NCBI RefSeq assembly: GCF_950005125.1
Contig: NC_080097.1
Location: 74,442,601-74,506,600 of the forward strand
Source: Chionomys nivalis
Taxonomy: Eukaryota; Chordata; Mammalia; Rodentia; Cricetidae
Reading direction: 5' to 3'
DNA length: 64,000 nt
In this document: piece by piece, positions 10,850-22,700 of the stretch
Position numbering within the stretch: position 1 is the first letter of the stretch
How the letters are laid out: every line of letters begins with the position of its first letter
Position numbers and translations under genes: made by a program
Notes under the pieces: generated by a model
What the model was told of the DNA's origin: nothing
The model's database searches: none
Seen by the model: only the letters and a program-made list of their open reading frames with translations

Positions 10850-12483
10850 CTTTGAAGTTTTCAGGAAGAAGATGGGGCCCCACAACAACAACTCCACCTG
10901 GTTGATATGGCATCATGATGTTGATAGCACTGCTATAAGACCAGTTTTGGTTACCAGCTGCTCAAGATGGTTCCAACTTGGTTAGCTGAAATGGTGCACC
11001 TTCTTACAACATTCTGGCCAGAACTCCAAAGAAGAACTTCAGAAAAGCCCTATCAACTACTCAGAGACTATTTGCAATTATACCAAACAGTAATCTTGAA
11101 ACTTAAACATCATTTTAGCTTTATAGGATCTCATAGAAAGAATATCACCCCCACAACAGCTTGAAGTAATTCTAGAATACGATGGCCCTTCTCCCAACAA
11201 AGTTTGTCTTCAAAATTAGGAACATCAATTAGGGGTTGATTATAACTGGAATAGGGTTGGGTTTGAGGTGGAAATTTTGTAGACTCAGGGGTCTCATTAA
11301 AAAAGGAAATTAGGTGGGATAATAAGTAGATTAGTGTGAGCTTGCTCACACTGATAATAATAGTAATGGAGTGAATACTTGTGAGTAAATTTATAGATGA
11401 TTTACATTTGTATAGATTTTTGTATATTGATACAAATTCAAATTATATTTGTTATATTGAATATGCTCCTATTTCTGTTTACAATATTTGCACACCTATG
11501 CAAAGTTGTTTTGTCATATTATATGCATGCATGCTTCTACCTCTGTTTAAACATTTTGTATATTGATACAATTTTAGAATATATTTATCATATTGTACTA
11601 TACATTTTTACCTCTGATCAAGATATTTTGATTGTTTACATTTTGAGGTTATTATCCTCATTTGCTTCACAGTTGTTTAAAGATTGCTTAATATTCTAAT
11701 ATTCTCTATGGGTATTAAGTATCACAGGTCAATAGTCATCCATGTTTGGCATACTTAGACTAATCGGGTTCTTTAGATACATAGAAATTGTATTCTGAAC
11801 TTCAAAGAACTGTAGAATATGGCCTTTAAATAATTTAGGGTTTTGTTGACATGAGACAGGATTGCTCCTGGCAGCACCAATCTATTCCTGAGATGTTGTT
11901 GAACACCGAAGACACTCCACTTGTTTTCTTCATTGCAAAACTGGCCTTTGGGCAAGGAACTGCCCATGCCTGGCAACTGAAAAACGTGCGGTGTCTGAAC
12001 TGGACAAGCAGGATACAAGAAAAAAGACTGTCAAATCCTGCCAAGACGTGGTAAGATGGTTTTGAATTTTTTCCTGCCTATAAAAATGATCTGTTAGTTA
12101 TTCTAGACCTTAGCCAAAGTTTCTTGCTCCAATGTTGCAAATGAGACTTTGGGTGATTGCCCAGGTAGTCAGTTGTCTCTGTCATCTACTGCACATTTTG
12201 GAAGCTGCTTGATTGCACTTCCTGCCTACTCAAGTAATATCTCCCTCTCAGGTCTTCACTGGGATTGGAGACTAGGTTAGTCATAGTTACTTTCCTCTTA
12301 TGATTTAGCCAAACCATTTCTGATATGACTTAGACTCTTTAGGGTAGAATAGTTATTGAAACATTTAGTATATGTTTCTTGCTTAGTGTTCATTATGCTG
12401 GTTGTAATTCTAAATTTGATACTTGATGTCTGTTTTTATTGTAGATAGTTTTATATTAGGTTTGGAACTTTCTTATTTAGATA
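10850..12483 (+). mobile_element. Internal 3' region of a family B/mys-like ERV
   Basis: Contains the shared phrase 'tttgtatagatttttgtatattgatacaa' family and 'gcagcaccaatctattcc', also seen near 8.0 and 28.0-28.3 kb. It ends in the purine tract 'gaagggggaggt' at 12485-12496, just before an LTR. Open frames such as 11397-11699 are AT-rich chance frames. Confidence 0.5.
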
Positions 12484-12497
12484 GAAGGGGGAGGTGC

Positions 12498-12743
12498 TGG
12501 GGAATCTCCTTCAGTCAATGACCTTTGAGAGGATGGACTAGGTTGAACGTGACCTTGGATACCAAAAAGGTGTGTGCTCACATGCCTGCTTTCTCTCCTC
12601 TCTCACCTGGATGCTAATTTCGGTTCCTCTTCTCTGTTTGTGCTGAGGACTGTGATCTGTAATTCCCCCCTAAATAAAGAAGCCCTTATTATACTCAATT
12701 CTGAGTTAGTGTGGGATTAATTTATTCACATTCTCCTACAACA
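12498..12743 (+). mobile_element. LTR, family B (candidate 3' LTR)
   Basis: Starts TGGGGAATCTCC and ends CTCCTACAACA. It shares with the LTR at 1927 the upstream purine tract, 'ctcccttcagcc'-like opening, 'gaggactgtgatct' and 'cccctaaataaa'. If paired with 1927 it closes a provirus of about 10.8 kb heavily filled with later insertions. Confidence 0.5.
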
Positions 12744-13172
12744 GGGTAAGACAGTCTTTCAAAACTTCCTGCTTCACAGAAAAATATGTATTCTAGACCT
12801 GTAGGCTGAAGATGGATGTCCCAGTATTGCAGAGGAACCTTGGATGACTGTCCAGGCAGCCAGATATTTCTGTCATTCCTATAGTTTTAGAAGTTGTTTG
12901 CTCTGCACTTCCTGTTTACTCAGGTAATATCATGTCCTTCTGGGGTCTTTGATGGAGTTAAAGATGAGTTGTTATAGTTATAATTTTCCTTAGTTATGAT
13001 TGATGGTAAATTAGGTACAGAGCTTTGAACTCATTCAAACAGAATAATGGAGTATTTTACCCAAATGGACTGGGCATTGTAAACTCAGCTCTTGTCTGAG
13101 AATTGTTATTTTTTATAGTTCTATTATACTAGAGTTAAAATCTTTCCTTTTTATTTAGACAAAAAGGGGAAA
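12744..13172 (+). mobile_element. Internal 3' end of a mys-like element
   Basis: Parallels 12080-12480 and 28640-28983 (phrases 'ggctgaagatggatg', 'gactgtccagg'). It ends in the purine tract 'caaaaaggggaaatg' before the LTR at 13173. Confidence 0.5.
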
Positions 13173-13505
13173 TGTTGTGGAATATTCCTTTACACAGTGT
13201 GAAGATATGTCACTGATTGGTTTAATAAAAAATTAAACAGCCAGTAGCTGGATAAGATTTTGGGAGCTGAGGGAGTGCTGGTAAGAAGAAGGTGGCGTCC
13301 ACAGCCAGAAGCAGAGGAGATAGACATGCAAAAGGAGAGACAGAAGCCACAAGTCACATGACAACACATAGATTAAAGAAATGGACTAATTTAAGTTATA
13401 AAGATAGTTAGAAAAAACCTAAGCTATTGGCAAAGCTTTCACAATTAATAAGTCTCCACATGGTTACTTAGGATTGGCTGGTATGACAGAGAAAGACCTG
13501 CTACA
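13173..13505 (+). mobile_element. LTR, mys-like family
   Basis: Starts TGTTGTGGAATATTCC and ends AGACCTGCTACA, 333 bp, directly after a polypurine tract. As I recall, the published Peromyscus mys LTR is about the same length. Confidence 0.6.
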
Positions 13506-13511
13506 GTGGAT

Positions 13512-13606
13512 CTCATTATGTAGATGAGGCTGGGCTGGATCTCACAAAAATCTGCCTGCCTCTTCTTCCTGAGTGCTGGGACAAAAATGTGTGTTCAACC
13601 ACAGCT
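13512..13606 (-). mobile_element. B1 SINE fragment
   Basis: Minus-strand B1 left half, recognisable from 'tgcctgcctctt' and 'tgagtgctgggac'; old and diverged. Confidence 0.6.
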
Positions 13607-13667
13607 ATCATGGTTAACTACTTTTAATTTGTTGGTTTCTAAGAGCATTAAATACTGCCGCTATGCT

Positions 13668-13804
13668 TACTGGTATATGGATACCACATACCTTTGATCC
13701 CAGCACTGAAGAGGCAGAGGCAAGTGAATCTCTGAGTTTGAGGCCTGGTCTACAGAGTGAGTTCTAGGATAACCAGGGCTACACAGAGAAACCCTATCTC
13801 AAAA
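13668..13804 (+). mobile_element. B1 SINE
   Basis: Diverged B1 with 'gatcccagcactgaagaggcag' left half and 'acacagagaaaccctatctc' right half. Confidence 0.85.
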
Positions 13805-13859
13805 CAAAAACAAATAAAACTTGAGTTCACCACAAGCAAAAACTGGTTACCTTGCTTTG

Positions 13860-14030
13860 CTGTCATCTTAGATAATGATTTCATCAAGATGGAAACAACC
13901 ATGTGAATTGGCCACCACTGATAAGTGATATCATCCAGATGGTAACAACCATGTGACTTGACCTCCATCTTGGTTAGTGACATCAGAATGGCGGCAGTCA
14001 TGTGAACTCACTGTCATCTTGGAAAATGTA
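13860..14030. repeat. Minisatellite of roughly 50-60-bp units
   Basis: About three diverged copies of a unit containing 'catca.gatgg.aacaaccatgtga' follow one another. Confidence 0.7.
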
Positions 14031-14212
14031 ACCACATTGCATAAATCAGACTGGCAACACCCATAAAACTTTGCAGTTCCCTGAGCCCTCAGTCCGCCCT
14101 ACAGTTTTCTGCACCACAGGTATTTAATCGCAAACCTCTTCTCCAATTGTTTTCCTGTTTGATTTTCCCTTTCCTGGATGCCTAGCATGATCAGGGAAAT
14201 GGGCAAGCCGGG

Positions 14213-14852
14213 GTGTTATAGAAGTAACCCACCTTCCTAGTGAGAAATCACGCTGCACACTCAGAGACAAAGAAGGAAAAGTTCTTTACTAGCGTGCCTG
14301 GCTAACCGGGGCTTAGGCCCAAATGAGGGTTGACCCCCTACAGAAGATTTCAATAGTTTATGCACGCATTAAGCTTATACATTTTACATACACTATCATC
14401 CTTAAATTTCTTTTGGGTCCTGCCCCAGGTTACACATCAAACAGACAGAGACAGGAGATGGCAAGTCTGACCTCTCAGGCAGACTGGAGATTTACACAAC
14501 AAAGATATTACATATGGCCAGAATTATTTTAAGAACAATAGTGTTGGGTTTTGTTTGTCAAATAGTTATTAGCCGCCTGGCGGTGGTGGCGCACGCCTTT
14601 AATCCCAGCACTCGGGAGGCAGAGGCAGGCAGATCTCTGGGAGTTCGAGGCCAGCCTGGACTACAAGAGCTAGTTCCAGGACAGGCTCCAAAGCTACGGA
14701 GAAACCCTGTCTCAAAAAATAAAAATAAAAAAAAAAATAGTTATTAGCCAATAGTTATTAGTCGTCTTGCAAACCTGACAGAACTATATTTTTTGATAAA
14801 AGCACAGGGTACTTAACGGCAGACCAGGACTTAATGATAGTTGTGACCCTAC
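14213..14852. mobile_element. Possible solo LTR split by a B1
   Basis: The block starts TGTTATAGAAGTAACCC and ends TGACCCTACA, with a B1 inserted at 14573. No matching partner LTR was seen, so the call is tentative. Confidence 0.3.
14573..14735 (+). mobile_element. B1 SINE
   Basis: Full-length cricetid-type B1 with A-rich tail. The target duplication 'aatagttattagcc' is followed by a further 'aatagttattag'. Confidence 0.93.
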
Positions 14853-15609
14853 ATTGCCCCTCTGATCTGCCTATAGAGACAGGTCTTTGGGGATGATTTC
14901 CCTTGTCTCTAACTGGCCTAGTTAGGATGCTACTTATCTTTGGGATATGGAGCAGGGGACAGGGTACTCCTTTAGCTGAATTCTGCTTGTGTGAATTAAT
15001 GTCCCTGAAGCAAATCTATTAGTTAATCCTGTATAGCATCACTTGTATCAGTTTGAGTTTCTTCTCCATCAAGAGGAAACTCCAACATGGACTATTTATT
15101 ACCAAGTGATAAGGTCAATGCTTTCTAATGGCAGACTAAGGAGGTGATACCAGACCTCCAGGTGCCTTTTTGTTTTGTTTTAATTTTGACACATTGTCTT
15201 GCATGATATAATTACCTGGATTGCAGGGAGTTAAGAGTTCCCCCAACCATGTGACTCCACACTAGCCAGCTACCAAAGGAAGCAACACTTGTGAAGGGAC
15301 AGCTGACTACATCTTTCTTCCTTTTCCTAGTTAATGTATGTTATTCTCTAATCAACTCTGTAACCATGTAATATACGTGTTATAAATTGTTTCCATCAAT
15401 TCATGGTATGTTCTGAGAATTGACTGACTGTAAGATGTTTCATGATAACTCTCTGACCATAAACCCACACGCATGCACATAATAGTAATAATGATAATAA
15501 TAATCTTCTGAACACCTTTTTCCTAGTCCCAAGCCAGTTTTATAATTAGCATTATTGGCTAATCATTTGTATTTCAGCTAAGTATGACTTGAAATAATCT
15601 TACCTAACA
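14853..15609. other. Intergenic sequence without recognised features
   Basis: No gene, clear SINE or long open frame was seen. Confidence 0.5.
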
Positions 15610-15775
15610 TGTTTCTTAGGTTGCTCTTCCAGAAGACCTGGATTCAATTCCCAGCATCCACATGGCAGCTCACAACTGTCTATAACTCCAGTTCTAGGGG
15701 ATCTGGCACCCTCACACAGATGTATATGCAGGCAACACACCAATGAACACAAAATAGAAATAAACTATTAAAAAA
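15610..15775 (+). mobile_element. B3-like SINE, 5'-truncated
   Basis: Recognisable from 'gctcttccagaagacctgga' and 'ggcagctcacaactgtctat'. Confidence 0.7.
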
Positions 15776-15849
15776 GAGAGAGAGAAGTAGAACATAAAAA
15801 AAGAAAAATACAGAGAAGAAAAATCCTCTATGTTATAGTCTTAGCGAGG

Positions 15850-16155
15850 CTTATACACATGTTAACATACACACATACACATGTACACACACATGCACAC
15901 ACATACATGTACACACACAAACATGCAAACACATGTACACACGTACATGCACAAATACGCACATGTACACTCACATACACATGTACACATGCATGAGCAC
16001 ACATGTACACACACAAAGTGCACACACGTGTGTAGACATGTACATACATATAAATACACATGTACACACATACATACACATGTACATACATGCACACATA
16101 GATACACATACACACATGTGCATACACACATATGTGCACATAAGCACACACAAAA
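15850..16155. repeat. CA-rich microsatellite with ACATGTAC motif
   Basis: About 300 bp of alternating purine and pyrimidine (acacatgtacacacatacac). Open frames on both strands here encode only Cys/Val/Met/Tyr or Thr/His strings and are artefacts. Confidence 0.95.
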
Positions 16156-17477
16156 CCAGCAGTCACCATAGGCACAGGCTATCAGACAAACAGAATGAGT
16201 CACGACCAATTCCATCCAATCAGTCATTACCTCACCCAATTAACAAGGAACAACAACAAAGGAATAATTACATTCAGAGAGCACACTGAGAATACCCTCT
16301 ATTATGCAGGTAAGAGAACATTCTGCTTGTTTCCCACGAACCTCACAGCCGTGGTCTTTCTCATCTGGGGTCTTTGTATCTGACAGTTCCAGTTCCTTCT
16401 CTAGTAGGTAAACAGCAACAAGTCAAGAATATCACTACATCTTTCTAGGGAAGCAATAGGATAACTTAGGTCTTAATTTTCGTTCTGGAGATGATCACGA
16501 TTTCCTGAAGCTGTCAATTTTTCCTTACATGGCCCAGGTCTGACACAGAAAGGAGAACAATAGCTCAGGAACATGGGTGAGCAGATGGAGGGACAGATGG
16601 TGGCTAAGTAGAACACATCAAGACTAAGGGAACAAGCTGAGCTGAGCCCCAGGGGCAATCAGGAGTTTTCTGCCTGTTGGTTCTTGATGAGAAGCTAGGT
16701 GTGGAGTGTTGTCATCATGTGTCAGGTGTCCATCACTTTCTGGATCCAGGGGAGGGAGTCACACCCTTTTCTTGACCTGGCATGCCTTTAACTTTTGGGG
16801 GCTAGTTTCCCTGATACAATTTTATTTATTTATAATTTTCATTTAAAAATGTATTTATTTTATGTGTATGTATGTTTTGCTTATGCATATGTCTCTCCAC
16901 CATGTACATGCCTGGTGCCCATGAGAGTCAGAAGAGGGGGTTAGGTCGCCTGCAGTTGGAGTTGCAGTGGGAATCAAACCAGGTCACAGAAAGTCACCCC
17001 TGAATTCCCTGATAGGATTTTTATATGTCCATGTGCCCATAGTCTCAATTCGCCTTGCTAAATTTAGAGAGTAACATGCTTCCTACAGCCAGGAATAAGT
17101 CGCTTGTCACTGCTTGCCCACTCAGGAACGCAATCATCCTCCACCCTTGAGATGGAGTTAGCACTGCTTGTAATGGAGTGATTAAGGCAGCGCCCGGCTG
17201 AGTGACCACAGTGAGCCTGGCCCATCCCACCTGGCACAGCCGCCAGGTCCAGCTTTGTCCCTGAGTGGACCAGAGCAGATGTTGGGCCTGGCCTCTTGAG
17301 GTGGGGTGATGAGCAGAGAAGGAAGGACACCACACAAGAGGTGGCAGGGGGAGATCAAATGTCATGGAAGCCGGAAGGGGCCAGAGCATCCTGGATTCTT
17401 ACAATCCAGAATATTTTAGGGGTTTTATGGTGAGTGGAAACTCTTCAGCCCATGGGACTTTTTTTCGGTGGGGGGGC
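16156..17477. other. Intergenic sequence with one B3-like remnant
   Basis: A minus-strand B3-like remnant lies at about 16845-16997 ('gagagtcagaagagggggtt'). The rest has no recognised feature; open frames at 17045-17389 show no domain. Confidence 0.5.
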
Positions 17478-17625
17478 GGGGTGTCGAGACAGGGTTTCTC
17501 TGTGTAACATCACTGGCTGTCCTGGGATTCCTTTTGTAGGCAGACTGACTTCACATTCACAGAGATCCACCTGCCTCCGCCTCCCGTGTGCTTGGATTAA
17601 AGGCGTGTACCACCACCACCCTGCA
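17478..17625 (-). mobile_element. B1 SINE
   Basis: Minus-strand B1 from 'gagacagggtttctctgtgt' to 'aaaggcgtgtaccaccacca'. Confidence 0.9.
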
Positions 17626-17946
17626 TTTGACCAGGACTTAGGACAGGCCGTAAGTCCATTTTTTTTCTTGTTTCTCTTGTCTCTTATATAAGAGATGTAG
17701 AGATAAAATAGCAATAAATTTAAGAAATGATCTTTCCTGACTATTAAGAGCATACAGAGTGGTTAGGGATATACCTCATTGACAGAGTGTTTGCCTGGCA
17801 TGTGCAGAACTCTGGGTTGGAGCACAAAAAAAAAAAAACTATATATGTAGTAAGTTCAAGATCAGTATAGGTTGTAAAATTAAATTAATTTAATAAATAA
17901 ATAAAAACAAAAGATAGCATAGGCTACATGAAATACTGTCTCAGAC

Positions 17947-17963
17947 AGAAAGGGGGGAAGAAG

Positions 17964-18036
<73 letters not shown>

Positions 18037-18110
18037 CAGACAGGAAGGGAGGGAGGGAGGGAGGGAGGGAGGGAGGGAGGGAGGGAGGGAGAGACGGAGG
18101 GAGGGAGGGA
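17947..18110. repeat. Polypurine microsatellite (GAAA, GA, GGGA blocks)
   Basis: Successive blocks of gaaa, ga and ggga units with few interrupting pyrimidines, all purine on the plus strand. Confidence 0.95.
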
Positions 18111-18112
18111 TT

Positions 18113-18218
18113 GAGTTGGTCTGGGTAGCAGAGGCCTTTAATTGTTCAAGGCCAGTCTGGTCTACAGAGCAAGTTCCAAGACAGCTAGGGCTACACAGAG
18201 AAACCCTGTCCCAAAACA
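18113..18218 (+). mobile_element. B1 SINE fragment
   Basis: B1 right half with 'ggccagtctggtctacagag' and 'acacagagaaaccctgtccc'. Confidence 0.8.
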
Positions 18219-19243
18219 TAAACAAAACAAAAAGAATTGAGTTTATCATGAAAGGTATCAAATTGATCTGTTCTTTCTTTAATACTTTCTGAGATCTGGC
18301 AGAGAGGTCAATTGATGTAAAGAATTCCCCAGCCCTGCTATTTCCATTCCACGTCCCAAGAGCCTCAGACTAGAGACAGGTAGGACAGCTGGTTTAGCTC
18401 CTATTAGGTAGGCATAGAGACAGGGCCTGGGGTTTCATGGGGGTGAGGGGGACATATGAAGGCAACAGCACAGGCCTTCCAGTCAGCCTTCTGTTAGCCT
18501 TCTGTGGTGGGATAGTCTGTCCTCAGACACAGGCTTAAGTCAACAGAAAGTCTTCATGAGTTGACCGCGACTACACGGGATGGTTGGAATCCCAGCGTGG
18601 TCCCCAGCCTTTCTCCGGGTGAGAAAGCCACACCCTAGCTTGACAGACATCAGCTAAGGAAATTGAAAAAGAAGGTTGGGATGTGTAGAGACTCCCCGAA
18701 CTGTGGACTGCAATGACTAGTCCTCTGTCTTCGTTTTGGCAGGTGGTGCTCTCTCCATGCTGAACGGTTCTGCGTCACAGTCTCGGGGCCTACTAAGTTC
18801 TGGGACTGTTACAGTTACACAGATTCCTGAGAGTCCTGTTTTCTAGGAAAGATGGGAGCACAGTCAGAAAGGGTAATTTAATGGACCTCTCCTTTTCCCA
18901 AAAGTTCTTACTGTTGAGTGTCCCGTGGGGAAAACCCATGTTCCAGAGACAAAATAATGAGAGGTTGTAAGTCGGCCATGAGAGTCTGGCTTGTTTGGGG
19001 TTGTCTTAGGCCATGCCAGCCCCCACTAGAACATTCTTCTTCATGCCATACAAGCATGCAAAGGGGAGAATATCTTACTGACAACAACAGAGATTGTCCC
19101 CTCAACCTGTGTATGACTTGAGCTGGTTTATGATCCCTACCAAAGACTTTACTGTTGATCTTTCTTCTGTCCTTTCCTCAAGGAACGTATGGCCTTTTAA
19201 CAAGGTGATGGCATATTAAAGAAAGGTAAATAACAGAATTTGA
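18219..19243. other. Intergenic unique sequence
   Basis: No SINE or recognisable gene. Overlapping open frames on both strands at 18908-19121 have no domain resemblance. Confidence 0.5.
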
Positions 19244-19300
19244 GGAGATGGCTCACTTGGTAAAGTGCTTGACACTCAATCATCAAGACTTGCTATGGAA

Positions 19301-19358
19301 ACACACACACACACATATATATATACACATATTTTGTGTGTGTGTGTGTGTGTGTATG
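19301..19358. repeat. AC-AT-GT compound microsatellite, self-complementary
   Basis: An (AC) run, an (AT) run, a short spacer and a (TG) run follow one another, so the two ends can pair. Confidence 0.92.
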
Positions 19359-19456
19359 TACACAGCCAGGCTCAAGTAGGTCTGAAGCACAAACACAGGA
19401 AAAGGTGAACCAAATGCCTCGGATTTTCATTCCTGCTCAAAGCCTTCTGCCCCTGT

Positions 19457-19908
19457 CTTAGGGTTTCTATTGCTGTAGAGAGACACAATGACTACAGCAA
19501 CTATTATAAAGGAAAATATCTAATTATCATGGCTCACTTATAGTTCGGAGGTTCAACCCATTATCATTGTCTTAGTTAGAGCCTCTATTGTTATGAAGAG
19601 ACACCATGACCATGGCAACTCTTATAAAGAAATAAACATTTAATTGAGGTGGCAGCTTACAGTTTCAGAAGTTCAGCCCATTACCATCCTGGCGGGGAGC
19701 AGGATGACATGCAGGCAGACGTGGTGCTGGAGACTCAAAGTGGTCTGAGATGCTGGCTGTGGTTTAAGCATATAGGAGACCTCAAAGCCTACATTCAAAG
19801 TGATACTTCCTCCAACAAGACCGCACCTACTCCAAAGCCATACCTCCTAATAGTGCCACTCCCTATGAGATTATGGGGGTGATTTACAGTGAAAGCACCA
19901 CCATCTCC
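19457..19908. repeat. Rodent interspersed repeat, partial plus full copy in tandem
   Basis: A partial copy (about 19457-19563) and a longer one (19569-19908) both begin 'gtcttag...tctattg' followed by 'gagacac.atgac'. I recognise this as a common rodent repeat but cannot name the family. Confidence 0.6.
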
Positions 19909-20135
19909 TAACATGTGCCTGTGGCTTCCTGGGGTGTGCCCTATGACTGGTTGGCTATGAGAGGAAGAGTGGGCCTGATTGCAAATGCATTAGATATGGG
20001 ACAGATGCATCATTACAGCCTTTTTCTGGACCAGCCCTGCACAACAGTGATGTGGGGAAATACCTGTAGTAGAAAGAACTTTGGGCAAAGCACAGTTTTG
20101 CTTAGAAGGAAAAAATGGCCAAATGTGTGATTATA

Positions 20136-20502
20136 TGTTGAAGGAGAGAGGACCTGCTTTTGGTCCGGGCCACCCAGCTAGCATACACCTGAAATAACTA
20201 CATAGAAACTGTATTAATTAAATCACTGCTTGGCCCATTGTCTCTAGCCTCTTATTGGCCAACTCTCACATCTTGATTTAACCCATTTCTATTCATCTGT
20301 ATCACCACGTGGCAGTGGCCTACCAGGAAAGAGTTGGCACATCTGTCTCTGGCAGCTCCATAGTGTCTCTCTGACACTGTTTTCTTCCTCCCAGAATTTA
20401 GTTCTGTCTTCTCTGCCTACCTAAGTTTTGCCCTATCAGGCCAAGCAGTTTCTTTATTGATGAACCAATGAAAGTAACATACAAACAGAAGGACCTCCCA
20501 CA
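20136..20502 (-). mobile_element. Solo LTR, mys-like family C
   Basis: Read on the minus strand it starts TGTGGGAGGTCC, carries AATAAAGAAACTGCTTGGCC and ends CTCCTTCAACA, about 367 bp. It is a relative of the LTR at 10299. Confidence 0.65.
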
Positions 20503-20813
20503 CTAATTATACACTGATTGATGGTGTAGTGGGAAATCTAGTAGGGTCGTTGTGTCTGGTATAAACATCAGAATGAAATAATTGTTTTTACATGTACTTA
20601 GGCTTTGAAGAAATCATTAAGGAAAACAGCAGTTGTTGTCTGTGATTTATAAAGTTGTTTTCTGAAGGAGTTGTATAGGCTTTGTGTGCTCTCAGTCACG
20701 AAATGGCATTGGCAAACCAGGAAGTCTTGCATTATTTATTGAACACTTCAAACAGTGCCAAATGAAGGCTGAGACTGCAGAGGTGACATGTTCCTTCAAG
20801 AAACAGGTTAGAA

Positions 20814-20983
20814 GCCGGGCGGTAGTAGCGCACGCATTTAATCCCAGCACTCGGGAGGCAGAGGCAGGCGGATCTCTGTGAGTTGGAGACCAGCCTGGTC
20901 TACAGAGCTAGTTTCAGGACAGACTCCAAAGCCACAGAGAAACCCTGTCTCGAAAAACAAAAAAAAAAAAAAAAGAAAAAAAA
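20814..20983 (+). mobile_element. B1 SINE
   Basis: Full-length B1 starting GCCGGGCGGTAGTAGCGCAC, with long A-tail and target duplication aagaaacaggttaga. Confidence 0.95.
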
Positions 20984-20998
20984 AAGAAACAGGTTAGA

Positions 20999-22700
20999 CC
21001 CGGGACTCTGGTATAAGGAATTTAGTGTACTCCAAAGATTGCTTTTGTCTAATGAATACGCTTGTGAGAGGTTGCTTGGGGTTCGAGCCCCCTGCTCCTT
21101 CAAGGCTTCATTATGCCCCCAGTGTCTCTCTCAATCATGCTGAGTGACTCAGTTTACCAACATCATAGTCTATAGCCAGTGTTTGGGCTGGATTTGGCGA
21201 CTTGGAAGGACCATGACTGGAAAATTGGTGAGAAGGACAATTGGGAATACATCTCTCCAGATGGACAGAGGCTGTAAAGAAGACAGCACGCTCCATTAAA
21301 TGCTCACCCGCAGGCAATATCAGCAGAGCAGACAGGGTAGTCTTCTCTGTGGATAGCAGCCAACCTTCACACCCAGAGGCAAGGGTAAGGGCTATGCTTG
21401 GGTTCAACAATGTGAAATTCTACTCACAAGGCTGAGGTCCAGATTCAGTAAGAGATTTCATATCAAAAAGGAAAATGACCAGCAAGATAGCTAATCCAGT
21501 AAAGGCACTTGCCACCAAGCCTGACAACCTGGCTTTGATTTTTACTGGACATCAAGGTCACAGACTGTGTCCCAACAAGCCATGTTCAGTCACATGTCCT
21601 TAGTAAGCTAATTAAAAAAGCCAAATTAATATTAAAGAGAGAGAGAGAGAGAGATATTCAACATGACAACATTGAAAAGAGGAACAAAGAAGTCCAGTGA
21701 CCCACCCCCAGGATCCATTGCCAGGGTCCTGACACATGGGTAGGGTTTAAATAACAAGAGAGATGCATCACCAAGCAGTCCAGCAAGCTCTGGGCCCTCC
21801 CATCATGGCCTCAGCTCCAGGGTTCTTCATCTGCAAATTCTAAATCTTTCTCTAGGAGACAAATTCCACCCCTGACTGACATTACCATCCTTTTTACTGA
21901 TATCCTCTCGTAGAAAGAGACTCCAGATAATTTTAACTTCCTGAGGTCCATTCTCTTAATAGTCTGAAAGCCAAGGAGAGAGTACAAGCCTCTCTTTAGA
22001 ATATATTCATTCCAGCCAGACAGGATATCAGGTCATGTGATATCCCGCACCACATGCAAGAAGAACCAATTCCCAGTGTTGGCCTCTGACACACTAATGC
22101 ACATATTCTGTTAATCCCATCACCACAGTTTAAAGCCGAATTTGAAGCAAGCTTTAATTAAATACTGGCCAGGAGGATGGGACCTGGCCAGGTCCATCTC
22201 TGGATTCCTAAGAAATGGCCTTGCAGAGACTTAAAAACCCCACGAGGCCACTGTATTTGCCATCAGGTCTAATCAGGGGCAAGCATATATCCTGATGTAT
22301 TTCCTGTTTGCCTACCCCCTACCTTACATCCAATCCTGGGTAAGCATACAACTGATGCATTTCTTGCCTATGTACCTCATAGAAAAGGCTCAGCTGAGGA
22401 CGAAAGTAAGTCACAGACTCTAAAGCTAACGCTGAGGGCCTGGGTAAGAGAGACTGGCAATTGGGTCTGACTGGCTAGTTATGCTACTGACGCCAAGAAG
22501 TTCTCTGGCTGAGACAGTTTAAGACAGTCAAGAAAGCTTTGGTGCACTGATTCTTATGCCTTTACTGCATGAACAGACAAATCAGACTTCATAGTACATA
22601 GATTCCCAAGCTTTGATGGGAACATTTAAAGCTTTTAGCCAAGCAGTAACATGGAAATGGATGGAATTGAGTCATTGAATCCGAGTAGATTCATAGATCT
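20999..22700. other. Intergenic sequence
   Basis: A B3-like remnant is visible at about 21475-21630 and a short (GA) run at 21638-21654. The rest is unique; no gene was recognised. Confidence 0.5.

Noticed and set aside
15828..16289. Overlapping Cys-rich and Thr/His-rich open frames
   Set aside because: They are translations of a CA-rich microsatellite in several frames on both strands, not a cysteine-rich protein.
17045..17389. 114-codon minus-strand frame
   Set aside because: No domain, no splice or promoter context, overlapped by another frame on the same strand; taken as chance.
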